64,000 nucleotides of DNA from Flavobacterium lacisediminis (GTDB lineage: Bacteria; Bacteroidota; Bacteroidia; Flavobacteriales; Flavobacteriaceae), in NCBI RefSeq assembly GCF_025909975.1, contig NZ_JAPCIO010000002.1, forward strand, positions 248,001 to 312,000. Reading direction: 5' to 3'. The translations under genes and the position numbers were made by a program. The notes below the pieces were generated by a model, which worked only from the letters and a program-made list of their open reading frames with translations, was not told the origin of the DNA and did not search any database. Below are positions 1 through 8,542 of the stretch, in pieces (the stretch's first letter is position 1; every line of letters starts with the position of its first letter).

Positions 1-1170
1 ACTATTGATGAAAAATGGTTCGCTGGTGACGGTTATAGTCCAAGAGGAACTGAAATTGTTTCTAAAATAGATAAATATGTTGCTGATATCAAAAAAGTAT
101 TAGGAAATGATGTTAAATACATTCCTTTTATCAAAGAAATTGAAAAGAAATTTTCTACAGCTGACATTACTAATAGAGAAAATGTTAAAGTTAAATTTTT
201 AGATTATAAAACTAAAGGTTTCCCTGCAGTATCTACATTAACATTTTTAACTGCAATGCAGAATGATGTTAAAAACACTGAAGCTGGTGCTTATAACTTA
301 TTCTTAGGAAATGCATTGAAAACTGCAGCTTCTATGAAAAACTTTCAAGCAATTGTAGTTTTAGAGAAAAATGCTTATTTCCAAGGTGAAACTGTTAAAG
401 GTAAAGTTGTATTAGGTCGTTATGACGCTAACACACAACCAACATCTTTTAAAGGTCCTGGTAAAATTGAAAATGGTCAAGCTGTTATTTCGATGACTGC
501 TGGTGGAATTGGAGAACAAAACATCTCTGGAGAATTTGGTTTCTTAGAGGATGGTAAAGAAATTCCTTTAAAATTCGAAGGAACTTACGTTGTTGTTCCT
601 CGTCCAAACCAAGCAATTATTTCAGCTGATAAAATGAATGTTGTTTATCGTGGAGTTCCTAACCCAATTTCTATTTCAGTACCTGGTATTGCTTCTAATA
701 AAGTTAATGCTAGTGCTCCTGGAATGTCAAAAGTTGGTGATGGTAAATTCATGTTAAAGCCAGGTTCTGGTAGTGAAGTTAAAATTAGCGTAAATGCTAC
801 AATGCCTGATGGTAAGACAATGTCAAGTGCTCAGGTGTTTAGAATCAAAGGATTACCTGCTCCAACAGGAAAAGTAGGTGGTTCTGAGAAAAATAAAGGG
901 CCTAAAAGTAACTTAGAAGTTTGTTCTGTTACTGCTGTTATGGAAGATTTCGATTTCCCTGTTACAGTTAACGTAACTCAATTTAACGTTAAAGTTCCTG
1001 GTCAACCAACAATTGTTGTTTCTGGTAATAGAATGGATTCTAGAGCTAGATCTGCAATTGCAAAAGCACAAAAAGGTGATGTTGTAGTTATTTCTGAAAT
1101 CAAAGCTAGTTTCTCTGGAATTGATCAGATGGCTAAGAAAGTATCTATTTGTACTTACGAAATACAATAA
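1..1170 (+). CDS. gldM: GldM, gliding motility / type IX secretion motor protein (5' end outside window)
   Basis: The frame is open from base 1 to the TAA at 1168-1170, so the ATG at 256 is internal and the gene enters from the left edge. About 389 codons are visible; family members have a little over 500 residues, so roughly the first 120, with the single membrane helix, are missing. The visible part is the periplasmic region of consecutive beta-sandwich domains (for example VVVPRPNQAIISADKMNVVY and the VPGQPTIVVSGNRMD stretch near the end). In the known system GldM pairs with GldL in the inner membrane to form the proton-driven motor that powers T9SS export and gliding, and reaches across the periplasm to the GldK/GldN ring. 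The gldN gene follows after 41 bp in the same direction, the usual gldKLMN order. Confidence 0.93.
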   Translation, partial: TIDEKWFAGDGYSPRGTEIVSKIDKYVADIKKVLGNDVKYIPFIKEIEKKFSTADITNRENVKVKFLDYKTKGFPAVSTLTFLTAMQNDVKNTEAGAYNLFLGNALKTAASMKNFQAIVVLEKNAYFQGETVKGKVVLGRYDANTQPTSFKGPGKIENGQAVISMTAGGIGEQNISGEFGFLEDGKEIPLKFEGTYVVVPRPNQAIISADKMNVVYRGVPNPISISVPGIASNKVNASAPGMSKVGDGKFMLKPGSGSEVKISVNATMPDGKTMSSAQVFRIKGLPAPTGKVGGSEKNKGPKSNLEVCSVTAVMEDFDFPVTVNVTQFNVKVPGQPTIVVSGNRMDSRARSAIAKAQKGDVVVISEIKASFSGIDQMAKKVSICTYEIQ

Positions 1171-1211
1171 TTTAAATTAATTTGAGTTTATATTTTTAAA
1201 CCAAATAAAAA

Positions 1212-2141
1212 ATGAATAAAATGAATTGGAGAAATAGTATTGCAATTTTAGTATTAGGTTTAAGTGCTACTACTTTTGCTCAGTCAAACTTATTAAATGC
1301 TAAGACACCTGATCAAATCGGGAAAAAAACTGAGGCTGAATTAAGCGCTGATAACGACAAACCTTTACCTTATGGATATGTTCATGATAGAGATATCTTA
1401 ATGGGGAAACGTATTTGGGAATTTGTTGATCTTGATGAAAGAGTTAACTTTCCACTTTATTTTCCTGTTGAAGGTGATGTTATGTCTTCACCAGATAGAA
1501 GACCTTTATATAATGTATTAATTAGCGGGATTAAAGAAGGTAAAATTACTGAAGTTTATGACTCAAGTTATTTTACAACTAAAAAAACCCTTAAAGATAT
1601 CGAATCTTCTTTGTTTACAGTTGATACTACTGACGTAGGTCGTGAACAAATGAATGAAGATATGGATGCTTATAGAAATGGTACTAAGAAAATCGATGAA
1701 GAGTTTATTAGAAAAACTGAGATTGAAGCTTATGATGTAAGTGCTTACCGTATTGTTGGATATTGGTATTTCGATAAAAGACAAGGTGAATTAAAGTACA
1801 GATTATTAGGTATATGTCCAGTTGTTCCAGACGTGTTCTCTAAAAAGAATAATGATGCTGAATTAGAATATATTGATTTGTTCTGGGTTTATTTCCCATC
1901 AACAAGAGATATTCTGCATGAAGCAAAAGCATTCAATAACAGAAATTCAGCGATGCCTTTCTCTTTCGATCATTTACTTAACGCACGTCGTTTTAGTGGT
2001 ATGATTTATTTAGAAGAAAATGTTTATGGTGATCGTAAGATTGCTGATTACATGAAAGAAAACGCTCAAATGCAATTATTAGAATCTGATCGTGTAAAAG
2101 AAAAGATTCGTGACTTCGAACAAGATATGTGGAATTATTAA
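1212..2141 (+). CDS. gldN: GldN, gliding motility / type IX secretion periplasmic ring protein
   Basis: This 309-residue protein starts with a Sec signal peptide (hydrophobic core IAILVLGLSATTFAQ) and is full length for GldN. In the known T9SS, GldN binds the lipoprotein GldK under the outer membrane and forms a periplasmic ring, contacted by GldM. The conserved opening of the mature protein (PLPYGYVHDRDILMGKRIWE) and the later segment DLFWVYFPSTRDILHEAKAFN are typical of the family. It lies 41 bp after gldM with no terminator between, and a strong terminator follows, so it is the last gene of the gld operon here. Confidence 0.93.
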   Translation: MNKMNWRNSIAILVLGLSATTFAQSNLLNAKTPDQIGKKTEAELSADNDKPLPYGYVHDRDILMGKRIWEFVDLDERVNFPLYFPVEGDVMSSPDRRPLYNVLISGIKEGKITEVYDSSYFTTKKTLKDIESSLFTVDTTDVGREQMNEDMDAYRNGTKKIDEEFIRKTEIEAYDVSAYRIVGYWYFDKRQGELKYRLLGICPVVPDVFSKKNNDAELEYIDLFWVYFPSTRDILHEAKAFNNRNSAMPFSFDHLLNARRFSGMIYLEENVYGDRKIADYMKENAQMQLLESDRVKEKIRDFEQDMWNY

Positions 2142-2163
2142 TAATATTTCTCCAATTTCATTT

Positions 2164-2195
2164 AAAAAAACTCTTACCATTGGTAAGAGTTTTTT
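2164..2195 (+). terminator. Rho-independent terminator after gldN
   Basis: ACTCTTACCA and TGGTAAGAGT form a 10-bp stem that is immediately followed by a run of six T. It lies 22 bp after the gldN stop and closes the gld operon. Confidence 0.85.
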
Positions 2196-2206
2196 AATTT
2201 TACAGC

Positions 2207-3259
2207 ATGATAGATTTTATAATCGTAGGAAATGGTCTAGCTGGAATTTCATTTGCGGAAATTGCTTTGCAAAACAATAAATCAATTTTTGTTTTTGATA
2301 ATAATTCGCAACCTTCATCACGTGTGGCCGGAGGATTATATAATCCTGTGGTGTTAAAGCGTTTCAGTGAAGTATGGAAAGCAAAGGAACAAATTGATTT
2401 TGCTTTTCCTTTATACCATGAAATTCAATCCAAATTGAATGTCGTTTTCGATTTTGAATTACCTATACTTCGTAAATTGTACTCAGTTGAAGAACAAAAC
2501 AATTGGTTCCAAGCTGCTGATAAACCAAATTTAGCTCCTTTTTTAGATGCTAAATTAGTTACAAGTTCTTATGAAAGCATTCAATCTCCATTTCACTATG
2601 GAAAAGTGAATCATACCGGTTATTTAGAAATTTCAACTTTGATTGAAGCCTATTCTAATTATTTAAAATCACTAAATAGTTTTTCAAATGAAGGTTTCAA
2701 TTATACTGAAATTGAATTTTTAGATAATGGTATTCAATATAAAAACATACAAGCCAAGCACATCATCTTTGCTGAAGGTTTTGGATTACACGCTAATCCT
2801 TATTTTAAAGATTTGCCATTAGATGGTACAAAAGGTGAATTGTTAATCATCAAAGCTCCAAATTTAGATTTAGATGTTGTGATAAAGTCAAGTGTATTTA
2901 TACTTCCGATTGGTAATGATTTGTATAAAGTAGGGGCTACTTACGATTGGAAAGACAAAACAAATACTCCAACTGAGGAAGGAAAACAAGAATTGGTTGA
3001 CAAGTTAAAAGAAATTATTTCTTGTGATTTTGAAATTGTAGAGCACTTTGGTGGCGTGCGACCTACAGTTAAGGACAGAAGACCATTAGTTGGAACGCAT
3101 CCTGAGTTCAAACAATTGCATGTGTTAAATGGTTTAGGAACTCGTGGTGTAATGCTTGGTCCATATTTAGCCAATCAATTATTTCAGCATATTGAAAACG
3201 ATATTCCTTTGGAAAAAGAAATAGATATAATAAGATGTTATAAAAAAAACCGAAACTAA
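2207..3259 (+). CDS. FAD-dependent oxidoreductase (DAO/glycine oxidase-like family)
   Basis: The 350-residue protein opens with a dinucleotide-binding Rossmann fold (VGNGLAG at residues 7-13, the GxGxxG motif, then an acidic residue ending the second strand). The C-terminal segment KVGATYDWKD...GGVRPTVKDRRPLVG with GLGTRGVMLGP is the usual FAD-closing motif of the D-amino acid oxidase fold (PF01266). The substrate cannot be deduced; the family oxidises amines or amino acids, or acts in tRNA modification as in MnmC. There is no signal peptide, so it is cytoplasmic. It is probably a single-gene unit, because a terminator precedes it and a second one overlaps its stop codon. Confidence 0.8.
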   Translation: MIDFIIVGNGLAGISFAEIALQNNKSIFVFDNNSQPSSRVAGGLYNPVVLKRFSEVWKAKEQIDFAFPLYHEIQSKLNVVFDFELPILRKLYSVEEQNNWFQAADKPNLAPFLDAKLVTSSYESIQSPFHYGKVNHTGYLEISTLIEAYSNYLKSLNSFSNEGFNYTEIEFLDNGIQYKNIQAKHIIFAEGFGLHANPYFKDLPLDGTKGELLIIKAPNLDLDVVIKSSVFILPIGNDLYKVGATYDWKDKTNTPTEEGKQELVDKLKEIISCDFEIVEHFGGVRPTVKDRRPLVGTHPEFKQLHVLNGLGTRGVMLGPYLANQLFQHIENDIPLEKEIDIIRCYKKNRN

Positions 3260-3275
3260 TTTGTTTCGGTTTTTT
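3242..3275. terminator. Bidirectional terminator overlapping the oxidoreductase stop codon
   Basis: AAAAAACCGAAAC and GTTTCGGTTTTTT form a stem with A and T tracts on both sides. It includes the TAA at 3257-3259 in its loop and can stop both converging genes. Confidence 0.8.
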
Positions 3276-3277
3276 GT

Positions 3278-3691
3278 TTATCTGAGTGTGGCTTTCTTTT
3301 CGCCTTTATGTTGTTTCCAATCCTTGTCGAAACTCATAAACATATTGATCCATATGTTTCTTGATAGTCTCATAATTACGGGCATAAAAACAATTAGAGT
3401 AATAATAATAGCAATAAAATTGTTTACCAAATTCTTTTCTCCAACAAAGAAATAGGTTATGATAAAAGCCGCTACACCAAATGCAATTCCTAAGGCATAA
3501 CTAACATACATGGCACCATAAAAAAATGAAGGCTCAATTTTATATTTGGTTCCACAATGGCTACAATTTTCATGCATTTTGTACACATTTAGAACATTGT
3601 AAGGATTTTTGTCTAAATACATGCTTTCTTCATTGCAAGTTGGACAACTTCCTGTTAAAATACTATTTAATTTGGATCCTTTTTTTAACAT
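3278..3691 (-). CDS. DUF983 family membrane protein
   Basis: This 137-residue protein has an N-terminal zinc-ribbon-like part, with CPTC near residue 17 and CSHCG near residue 45, followed by two hydrophobic segments (YVSYALGIAFGVAAFIITYFF and NFIAIIITLIVFMPVIM) and a basic tail. This is the layout of the DUF983 family, whose function is unknown. I chose the ATG at 3691; the frame extends two codons further to a TTG, but the -7 box TACCTTTG at 3716-3709 leaves the ATG as the natural start. The gene converges on the oxidoreductase and shares its terminator. Confidence 0.8.
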   Translation of the reverse strand: MLKKGSKLNSILTGSCPTCNEESMYLDKNPYNVLNVYKMHENCSHCGTKYKIEPSFFYGAMYVSYALGIAFGVAAFIITYFFVGEKNLVNNFIAIIITLIVFMPVIMRLSRNIWINMFMSFDKDWKQHKGEKKATLR

Positions 3692-3708
3692 TTGCAAAAT
3701 ATTTTACA

Positions 3709-3716
3709 CAAAGGTA
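3709..3716 (-). promoter_or_regulatory. Bacteroidota -7 box for the DUF983 gene
   Basis: On the minus strand this reads TACCTTTG, an exact match to TAnnTTTG. It lies 17 bp upstream of the chosen ATG. Confidence 0.6.
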
Positions 3717-3758
3717 CAATAACTAACTATTCCTAGTGTAACAATTGTAACATTCAAT

Positions 3759-5675
3759 ATGCTAAACATACATAATTTATCGGTTTCATTTGGTGGAACA
3801 TATCTATTTGAAGAAGTAACTTTTAGATTGGGTTCTGGTGATAGAGTTGGACTTGTTGGAAAAAATGGTGCTGGAAAATCAACCATGTTGAAAATTTTAG
3901 CCAAAGATTTTGCTCCAGATTCTGGTCAAATAGCGACAGAGAAAGAATTGAAAATGGGATTTCTTCGTCAGGATATCGATTTTGTAAAAGGAAGAACCGT
4001 TTTAGAAGAAGCATACCAAGCTTTTGAAGAAATTAAACGTGCCGAATTCCGAATCGATGAAATCAATCACCAATTAGTAACGAGAACCGATTATGAAAGT
4101 CAGGAATATTCTGATTTGATTGAAGAATTGAGTGATGTTACGCATCATTATGAAGTTCTTGGAGGATATAACTATGTTGGAGATACTGAGAAAATTTTAT
4201 TAGGTCTTGGATTTAAAAGAGAAGATTTCGACAATCAAACTGATACTTTTTCAGGAGGATGGAGAATGCGTATCGAATTGGCAAAATTATTATTGCAATC
4301 AAACGATATTTTACTTTTAGATGAGCCAACAAACCACTTGGATATTGAAAGTATCATTTGGTTAGAAGGTTTTTTACGAAACTTCCCAGGCGTAGTTGTA
4401 ATTGTTTCTCACGATAAAATGTTTTTGGATAATGTTACGAATCGTACCATTGAAATTTCATTAGGTAAAGCTTACGATTTCAACAAACCGTATTCTGAAT
4501 ATTTAGTGTTACGTCAGGAAATTCGCGAAAAGCAATTGGCAACACAAAAAAATCAAGCCAAAAAAATTGAAGAAACTGAAAAGTTAATCGAGAAATTCCG
4601 TGCTAAAGCTTCTAAAGCATCGATGGCGCAATCTTTGATTAAAAAATTAGATAAAGTAGAACGAATTGAAGTCGATGAAGACGACAATTCGGTAATGAAT
4701 ATTTCGTTTCCTGTTTCGCAAACGCCAGGTAGAGTTGTTGTAGAAGCAGAACATGTTACCAAAGCCTATGGTGATAAAACCATTTTAAAAGATATTTCGC
4801 TTTTAGTAGAACGAGGAAGTAAAGTGGCTTTCGTTGGTCAAAATGGTCAAGGAAAATCAACGTTTATGAAAGCAATCGTAAACGAATTTGAGTATGAAGG
4901 TTCTATTAAATTAGGTCATAATGTACAATTGGGATATTTCGCTCAAAATCAAGCGGAATATTTAGATGGCGAAATTACGCTGCTACAAACTATGGAAGAA
5001 GCAGCAACTGATACGAACCGTTCTAAAGTTCGCGATATGTTGGGTTCGTTTTTATTCCGTGGTGATGATGTAGAGAAAAAAGTAAAAGTACTTTCGGGTG
5101 GTGAACGAAATCGTTTGGCACTTTGTAAATTGCTTTTACAACCCATAAATGTTTTGGTAATGGATGAGCCAACCAATCACTTGGACATTAAGTCTAAAAA
5201 CGTTTTAAAAGCCGCTTTAAAGCAGTTTGAAGGAACTTTGTTGTTGGTGTCTCACGACCGTGATTTCTTGCAAGGGATGTCTAATATTGTGTACGAATTC
5301 AAAGATCAGAAAATCAGAGAATATTTAGGCGATATCAATTTCTTCTTAGAGCAGAAAAATGCCATGAATATGCGCGAAATTGAAAAGAAAGAAGTGGTTT
5401 CGAATGCAAACACAAATAAAGCAGTTAAAAACATTTCTTACGAAGACCAAAAGAAAGCTAAATCATTGCAAAATAGATTGAGTAAGATTGAAAGCCAAAT
5501 TCAACAACTAGAAAAAGATATTCAATTAGACGATAAAGCATTGGCTTCAAATTATGACAAACATATTGAAGATGCTACTTTTTTTGCCGCTTACGAAAAA
5601 AAGAAAAAAGAGTTGGAACAATTATTAGAAGATTGGGAAAACGTGCAGTTAGAAATTGAAATGGTAAATAGTTAA
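3759..5675 (+). CDS. ABC-F family ATPase (Uup/EttA-like ribosome-associated type)
   Basis: The 638-residue protein has two ABC ATPase domains and no membrane segment. Domain 1 has a Walker A at residues 34-42 (GKNGAGKST), signature FSGGWRMR and Walker B LLLDEPTNHLD. Domain 2 has GQNGQGKST, LSGGERNR and LVMDEPTNHLD. The domains are joined by a charged linker of about 80 residues, and the tail is a coiled coil (SLQNRLSKIESQIQQLEKDI). This is the architecture of ABC-F proteins that bind the ribosomal E site and act on translation. The long C-terminal coiled coil favours a Uup-like member, but the exact subfamily is uncertain. A hairpin with a T-run follows. Confidence 0.88.
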   Translation: MLNIHNLSVSFGGTYLFEEVTFRLGSGDRVGLVGKNGAGKSTMLKILAKDFAPDSGQIATEKELKMGFLRQDIDFVKGRTVLEEAYQAFEEIKRAEFRIDEINHQLVTRTDYESQEYSDLIEELSDVTHHYEVLGGYNYVGDTEKILLGLGFKREDFDNQTDTFSGGWRMRIELAKLLLQSNDILLLDEPTNHLDIESIIWLEGFLRNFPGVVVIVSHDKMFLDNVTNRTIEISLGKAYDFNKPYSEYLVLRQEIREKQLATQKNQAKKIEETEKLIEKFRAKASKASMAQSLIKKLDKVERIEVDEDDNSVMNISFPVSQTPGRVVVEAEHVTKAYGDKTILKDISLLVERGSKVAFVGQNGQGKSTFMKAIVNEFEYEGSIKLGHNVQLGYFAQNQAEYLDGEITLLQTMEEAATDTNRSKVRDMLGSFLFRGDDVEKKVKVLSGGERNRLALCKLLLQPINVLVMDEPTNHLDIKSKNVLKAALKQFEGTLLLVSHDRDFLQGMSNIVYEFKDQKIREYLGDINFFLEQKNAMNMREIEKKEVVSNANTNKAVKNISYEDQKKAKSLQNRLSKIESQIQQLEKDIQLDDKALASNYDKHIEDATFFAAYEKKKKELEQLLEDWENVQLEIEMVNS

Positions 5676-5785
5676 TTGCAATACAAAATATAATAGCAGT
5701 TAAGCAACAAGAATAAAATGACTATGATTATGATAATCATGGTCATTTTGTTTTTTCTTATAAATGCACCAACATTCCGCTTCAT
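5672..5785 (-). CDS. Candidate 37-residue single-pass membrane protein behind an operator
   Basis: A 38-codon frame runs from ATG 5785 to TAA 5674-5672, the last bases overlapping the ABC-F stop. The product has a basic N-terminus (MKRNVGAFIRKNK) and one hydrophobic helix (about residues 14-34), ending CYYILYCN. I do not recognise a family. The main support is context: a 22-bp operator palindrome is centred 60.5 bp upstream of the ATG, the same distance as for the 42-residue gene at 8493 and the secreted protein at 40829. A -7-like CAATTTTA lies 31.5 bp from the operator centre. Against it: the sequence overlaps a hairpin that can terminate the opposite gene. It could instead be a short regulatory RNA. 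Confidence 0.4.
   Translation of the reverse strand: MKRNVGAFIRKNKMTMIIIIIVILFLLLNCYYILYCN
5715..5757 (+). terminator. Hairpin plus T-run after the ABC-F gene
   Basis: AAAATGAC-TATGATTA pairs with ATAATCAT-GGTCATTTT, followed by GTTTTTT. It would end the plus-strand ABC-F transcript. The same bases encode the hydrophobic core of the candidate small protein on the minus strand. Confidence 0.6.
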
Positions 5786-5834
5786 TTTGTCAAATTTATA
5801 ATGTGGTAAAATTGCAATAACTTGATTCATGAAT

Positions 5835-5856
5835 CAATACGCTAAATAGCGTATTT
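5835..5856 (-). promoter_or_regulatory. Operator palindrome, site 1 (before the 37-residue ORF)
   Basis: The + strand reads CAATACG-CTAAATAG-CGTATTT, a palindrome with 7-bp arms and an 8-bp centre. It lies just downstream of the response regulator A stop. On the minus strand a -7-like CAATTTTA begins 31.5 bp from its centre at 5814. It has no T-run, so it is not a terminator. Confidence 0.7.
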
Positions 5857-5859
5857 TAT

Positions 5860-6516
5860 TTAAATAAGATTGTTCTTCTTGGCTTTTTGAACGGCTTCTA
5901 GTTTGTTGTGGACTTGAAGTTTCGTGTAAATGTTTTCAATATGTTTTCTTACCGTTGCTGGAGATAAAAATAAGTTTTCGGCAATATTAATGTAATTCAA
6001 TCCTTTGCTAAGTTGCTCTAAAACATCAATTTCTCTAGCGGATAATTTAATGATTTCTTCTTCTTTTTTATTGTCTAAATCAATTGGATTACGAAGTAAT
6101 TTTAGAGTTTTCAATGCAATGGAAGGATTCATCGCAGCACCTCCATTTAAAGTATCTATAATGCCTTCGTACAAGGTTTTTGGCTCTACTTCTTTTAGTA
6201 AATAACCATCAGCTCCTGCTTTGATAGCATTAAAAATGTTTTCATCATTATCAAAAACAGTTAACATGATCACTTTAATGTGAGGATATTTTTTTTTTAT
6301 GATTTCGGTGGCTTCAATTCCGTTTAGAATAGGCATATCGATATCCATTAAAATTACATCGATATTATGATTGTTACTTATTTTAGTCAGTAAATCAGAA
6401 CCATCTAAAGCTGTAAATTTTATCTGAATATCATCAAAAAAAGAAAGTTTTTCCTGAATAGCTTTAATTAGGAAAGTATTGTCGTCTACGATAACCGTTT
6501 TGATAATTTTTTGCAT
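5860..6516 (-). CDS. NarL/LuxR-type response regulator (cassette A)
   Basis: The 218-residue protein has a receiver domain (about 1-125) and a C-terminal LuxR-type helix-turn-helix (about 155-218). The acidic pair is D11/D12, the phosphoacceptor is D58 in LMDIDMP, and the conserved lysine is in YLLKEV. The recognition region reads LSPATVRKHIENIYTKLQVH, nearly the same as regulator B. It follows the kinase gene by 19 bp and is most likely its partner. Family members dimerise on phosphorylation and bind inverted repeats; I infer that its target is the AAATACG-N8-CGTATTT palindrome found on both sides of this cassette. Confidence 0.92.
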   Translation of the reverse strand: MQKIIKTVIVDDNTFLIKAIQEKLSFFDDIQIKFTALDGSDLLTKISNNHNIDVILMDIDMPILNGIEATEIIKKKYPHIKVIMLTVFDNDENIFNAIKAGADGYLLKEVEPKTLYEGIIDTLNGGAAMNPSIALKTLKLLRNPIDLDNKKEEEIIKLSAREIDVLEQLSKGLNYINIAENLFLSPATVRKHIENIYTKLQVHNKLEAVQKAKKNNLI

Positions 6517-6535
6517 TTTTTGATGATTAGTCTAA

Positions 6536-8308
6536 TTAAACTTCGTTTTGATTAGGTAAGCTTAGATAAATTTTAGTTCCTTTTTCGCTAGCTTCAATAT
6601 TGAAATTTCCTTTTAATTCGGAAGCTCTTTTTTTCATTGTATTAAGTCCGTTGCCAATTTCGGTTGTAGTCAAATCAAATCCTTTTCCATTGTCAGAAAC
6701 CACAATAGTTATTTTGTTGTCAGACTCTACAAATGAAACGTCGATTTGAGAGGCATTCGCATGTTTGATAGCATTATTAACTGCTTCCTGTATTAAACGA
6801 TAAATGTTCATTCCGTCTCTAGAAGTGAAAGATTGAAACGACTTTGTATCAAAGTTAAAATTAAATCGAATACCATTTAATGAAAGTTGGGCATTATCGA
6901 TAAAATTTGAAATTCTTGTTTTCAAATCTTCAATGGTAATTTCTTCTTTGTTCATGGCCCAAATCGTATCTCTTAATTCGTAGATAGTCTCTTTAGTAAA
7001 CGAACTAATATTGTTTAGTTTGTCTTCTAACTTTGGATTTCCATCGGCAAAAGCATATTTTAAGGAATCTACAGACGAAATAATAAACGTAAGCTGCGCG
7101 CCAATGTTATCATGCAAATCTCTCGAAATTTGAAGTCTTTGTTTCTGAAGGCGATTTTGAGTTTCGATTTTCAGTAAAGCATCTTTTAATTCGTTTTCTT
7201 TTTGCAATTGAAGGGTTTTCATTTTTTGATTTTTAAGCATAAAATAGCCAACAATTATGGATAAAATTAGGAGTGAAATAATGATTACTATGTAAGTGTT
7301 TTTTACAGCTAAATTGGCTTTCTGTTCTAGAATTTCTTTCTCTTTTCTTTCGGTATCAAATTCAGTGTCTAACTCCGCTTGTTTGATTCTAAGATTAATA
7401 TTTGAGATACTATCTTTATAAGTCGTATAGTTTTTGAAATTGTCTAAAGCCGTTTTGTAATCTGAATTTAATTCATATAATTCCGAAAGTTTTTGATAAT
7501 TATCTTGAGTTAAATAATTGTAATTGTAGGCTTTACTTTCATTTAATGCCTTAGTGAAATATTCAATTGATTTTTGATTGTTTTTAGTTTCAAAAAAGTA
7601 ATATCCGTAAAAATTTAAATTTTCTGCAATTCCAATTTTGTCATCAATTTCAAGTCGTATTTGATAGGCTTTGTCTAAATTTTGTTTTGCTTTTGCAAAG
7701 TCTTTTAACGTTAATTGAAGCATTCCAATCTTATTCAAACTATATGGAATCCCAATTTTATCATTCGCTTTTTCTTTTAAAGTCAAGGATTTATTATAGA
7801 ATAAAAAAGCACTATCGTACTCTTTTTTCATTTCTTTTAAAACGCCATAGTTGTCATAAATACCTCTAAGTTCGTATTCTGTATTGATTTTTTCGCCAAT
7901 TTTTAGTCCTTTTTGCATGTACATGATACCAGAATCCAAATTACGTTTTCTTAAATGATAACCGTAACTGGCATAAAGAGAAGCTACTTTGCCATTTTGC
8001 TTTAATTGATTAAAGTTTTCAATGGCAATGAAAGTATATTTTGAGTGCAAATCATACTTGCTTTGGTAAAAATAGCAAAGCGCCATTTTTTCATAACTGG
8101 TAGCAATTCCAAGTTTATAGTTTTGTTTTTTTGAATCGGCTAGAACTTTATTAAACAGCTGTAATGATTTAGTACTATTCGCAATAATATCATCAAAAGG
8201 CATGTTGTTAATAGAGTCGATTTGTTTTTTAGAATAGGTTTGACTCCAACTAAAAGTAAATAGTTGAGAAAGAAGTAAGGCGATTATGTATGTTATAGTG
8301 TTTTTCAT
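6536..8308 (-). CDS. Sensor histidine kinase with periplasmic TPR domain (cassette A)
   Basis: The 590-residue protein has a signal peptide (to about residue 22), a tetratricopeptide-repeat region (about 30-310), one membrane helix (about 335-357, NTYIVIIISLLILSIIVGYF), a coiled coil, a HisKA_3 dimerisation domain with the phosphoacceptor His399 in RDLHDNIGAQL, and a HATPase_c domain (N box EAVNNAIKHA, G1 box DNGKGFD). This is the NarX/DegS-type kinase layout that pairs with LuxR-type regulators. The TPR domain is predicted to be periplasmic and may sense envelope proteins. The regulator gene follows after 19 bp, and a 42-residue membrane protein gene precedes it. Confidence 0.92.
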   Translation of the reverse strand: MKNTITYIIALLLSQLFTFSWSQTYSKKQIDSINNMPFDDIIANSTKSLQLFNKVLADSKKQNYKLGIATSYEKMALCYFYQSKYDLHSKYTFIAIENFNQLKQNGKVASLYASYGYHLRKRNLDSGIMYMQKGLKIGEKINTEYELRGIYDNYGVLKEMKKEYDSAFLFYNKSLTLKEKANDKIGIPYSLNKIGMLQLTLKDFAKAKQNLDKAYQIRLEIDDKIGIAENLNFYGYYFFETKNNQKSIEYFTKALNESKAYNYNYLTQDNYQKLSELYELNSDYKTALDNFKNYTTYKDSISNINLRIKQAELDTEFDTERKEKEILEQKANLAVKNTYIVIIISLLILSIIVGYFMLKNQKMKTLQLQKENELKDALLKIETQNRLQKQRLQISRDLHDNIGAQLTFIISSVDSLKYAFADGNPKLEDKLNNISSFTKETIYELRDTIWAMNKEEITIEDLKTRISNFIDNAQLSLNGIRFNFNFDTKSFQSFTSRDGMNIYRLIQEAVNNAIKHANASQIDVSFVESDNKITIVVSDNGKGFDLTTTEIGNGLNTMKKRASELKGNFNIEASEKGTKIYLSLPNQNEV

Positions 8309-8364
8309 TATTAAATTTATTGTTACTATAAAAGTATAAAAATCAAATTTAAAGTACGTTTAAA

Positions 8365-8493
8365 TTAATGTAATACGTAAATAAGATTATAAATATTTAA
8401 TAGCAAACAAAGTAAAACGAATAGTCTAAAAAGAATGACAAGCAAATCTTTCTTGTGGCTCAATGATTCGATTGAAAGAAATAATTTAGACAT
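8365..8493 (-). CDS. Candidate 42-residue membrane protein, first gene of cassette A
   Basis: A 43-codon frame starts at ATG 8493 and stops at TAA 8367-8365, 56 bp before the kinase. The product begins MSKLFLSIESLSHKKD and continues as a hydrophobic helix rich in Leu and Val (about residues 17-40). No family is recognised. In cassettes B and C the kinase is likewise preceded by a small membrane protein gene with an operator upstream, so position supports it. Here the operator (8543-8564) is centred 60.5 bp before the ATG and the -7-like GAATTTTA at 8522-8515 gives a leader of about 15 bases. Weak points are its length and the lack of the cytoplasmic coiled coil seen in B and C. Confidence 0.55.
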   Translation of the reverse strand: MSKLFLSIESLSHKKDLLVILFRLFVLLCLLLNIYNLIYVLH

Positions 8494-8542
8494 AATTCAG
8501 GTTTATTAATTACGTAAAATTCGTTTAAAATAAGGCGTTTTC

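Noticed and set aside
256..1170. The frame from ATG 256 as a separate 304-residue gene
   Set aside because: The frame is open from base 1 and the upstream codons encode typical GldM sequence.
5835..5856. Palindromes of the operator type read as terminators of the upstream genes
   Set aside because: None has a T-run, and the arms are conserved in sequence between sites, which terminators are not.
8348..8380. Additional TACG/CGTA half-sites between the 42-residue gene and kinase A
   Set aside because: The halves are not separated by 8 bases and no -7 box lies at the right distance.
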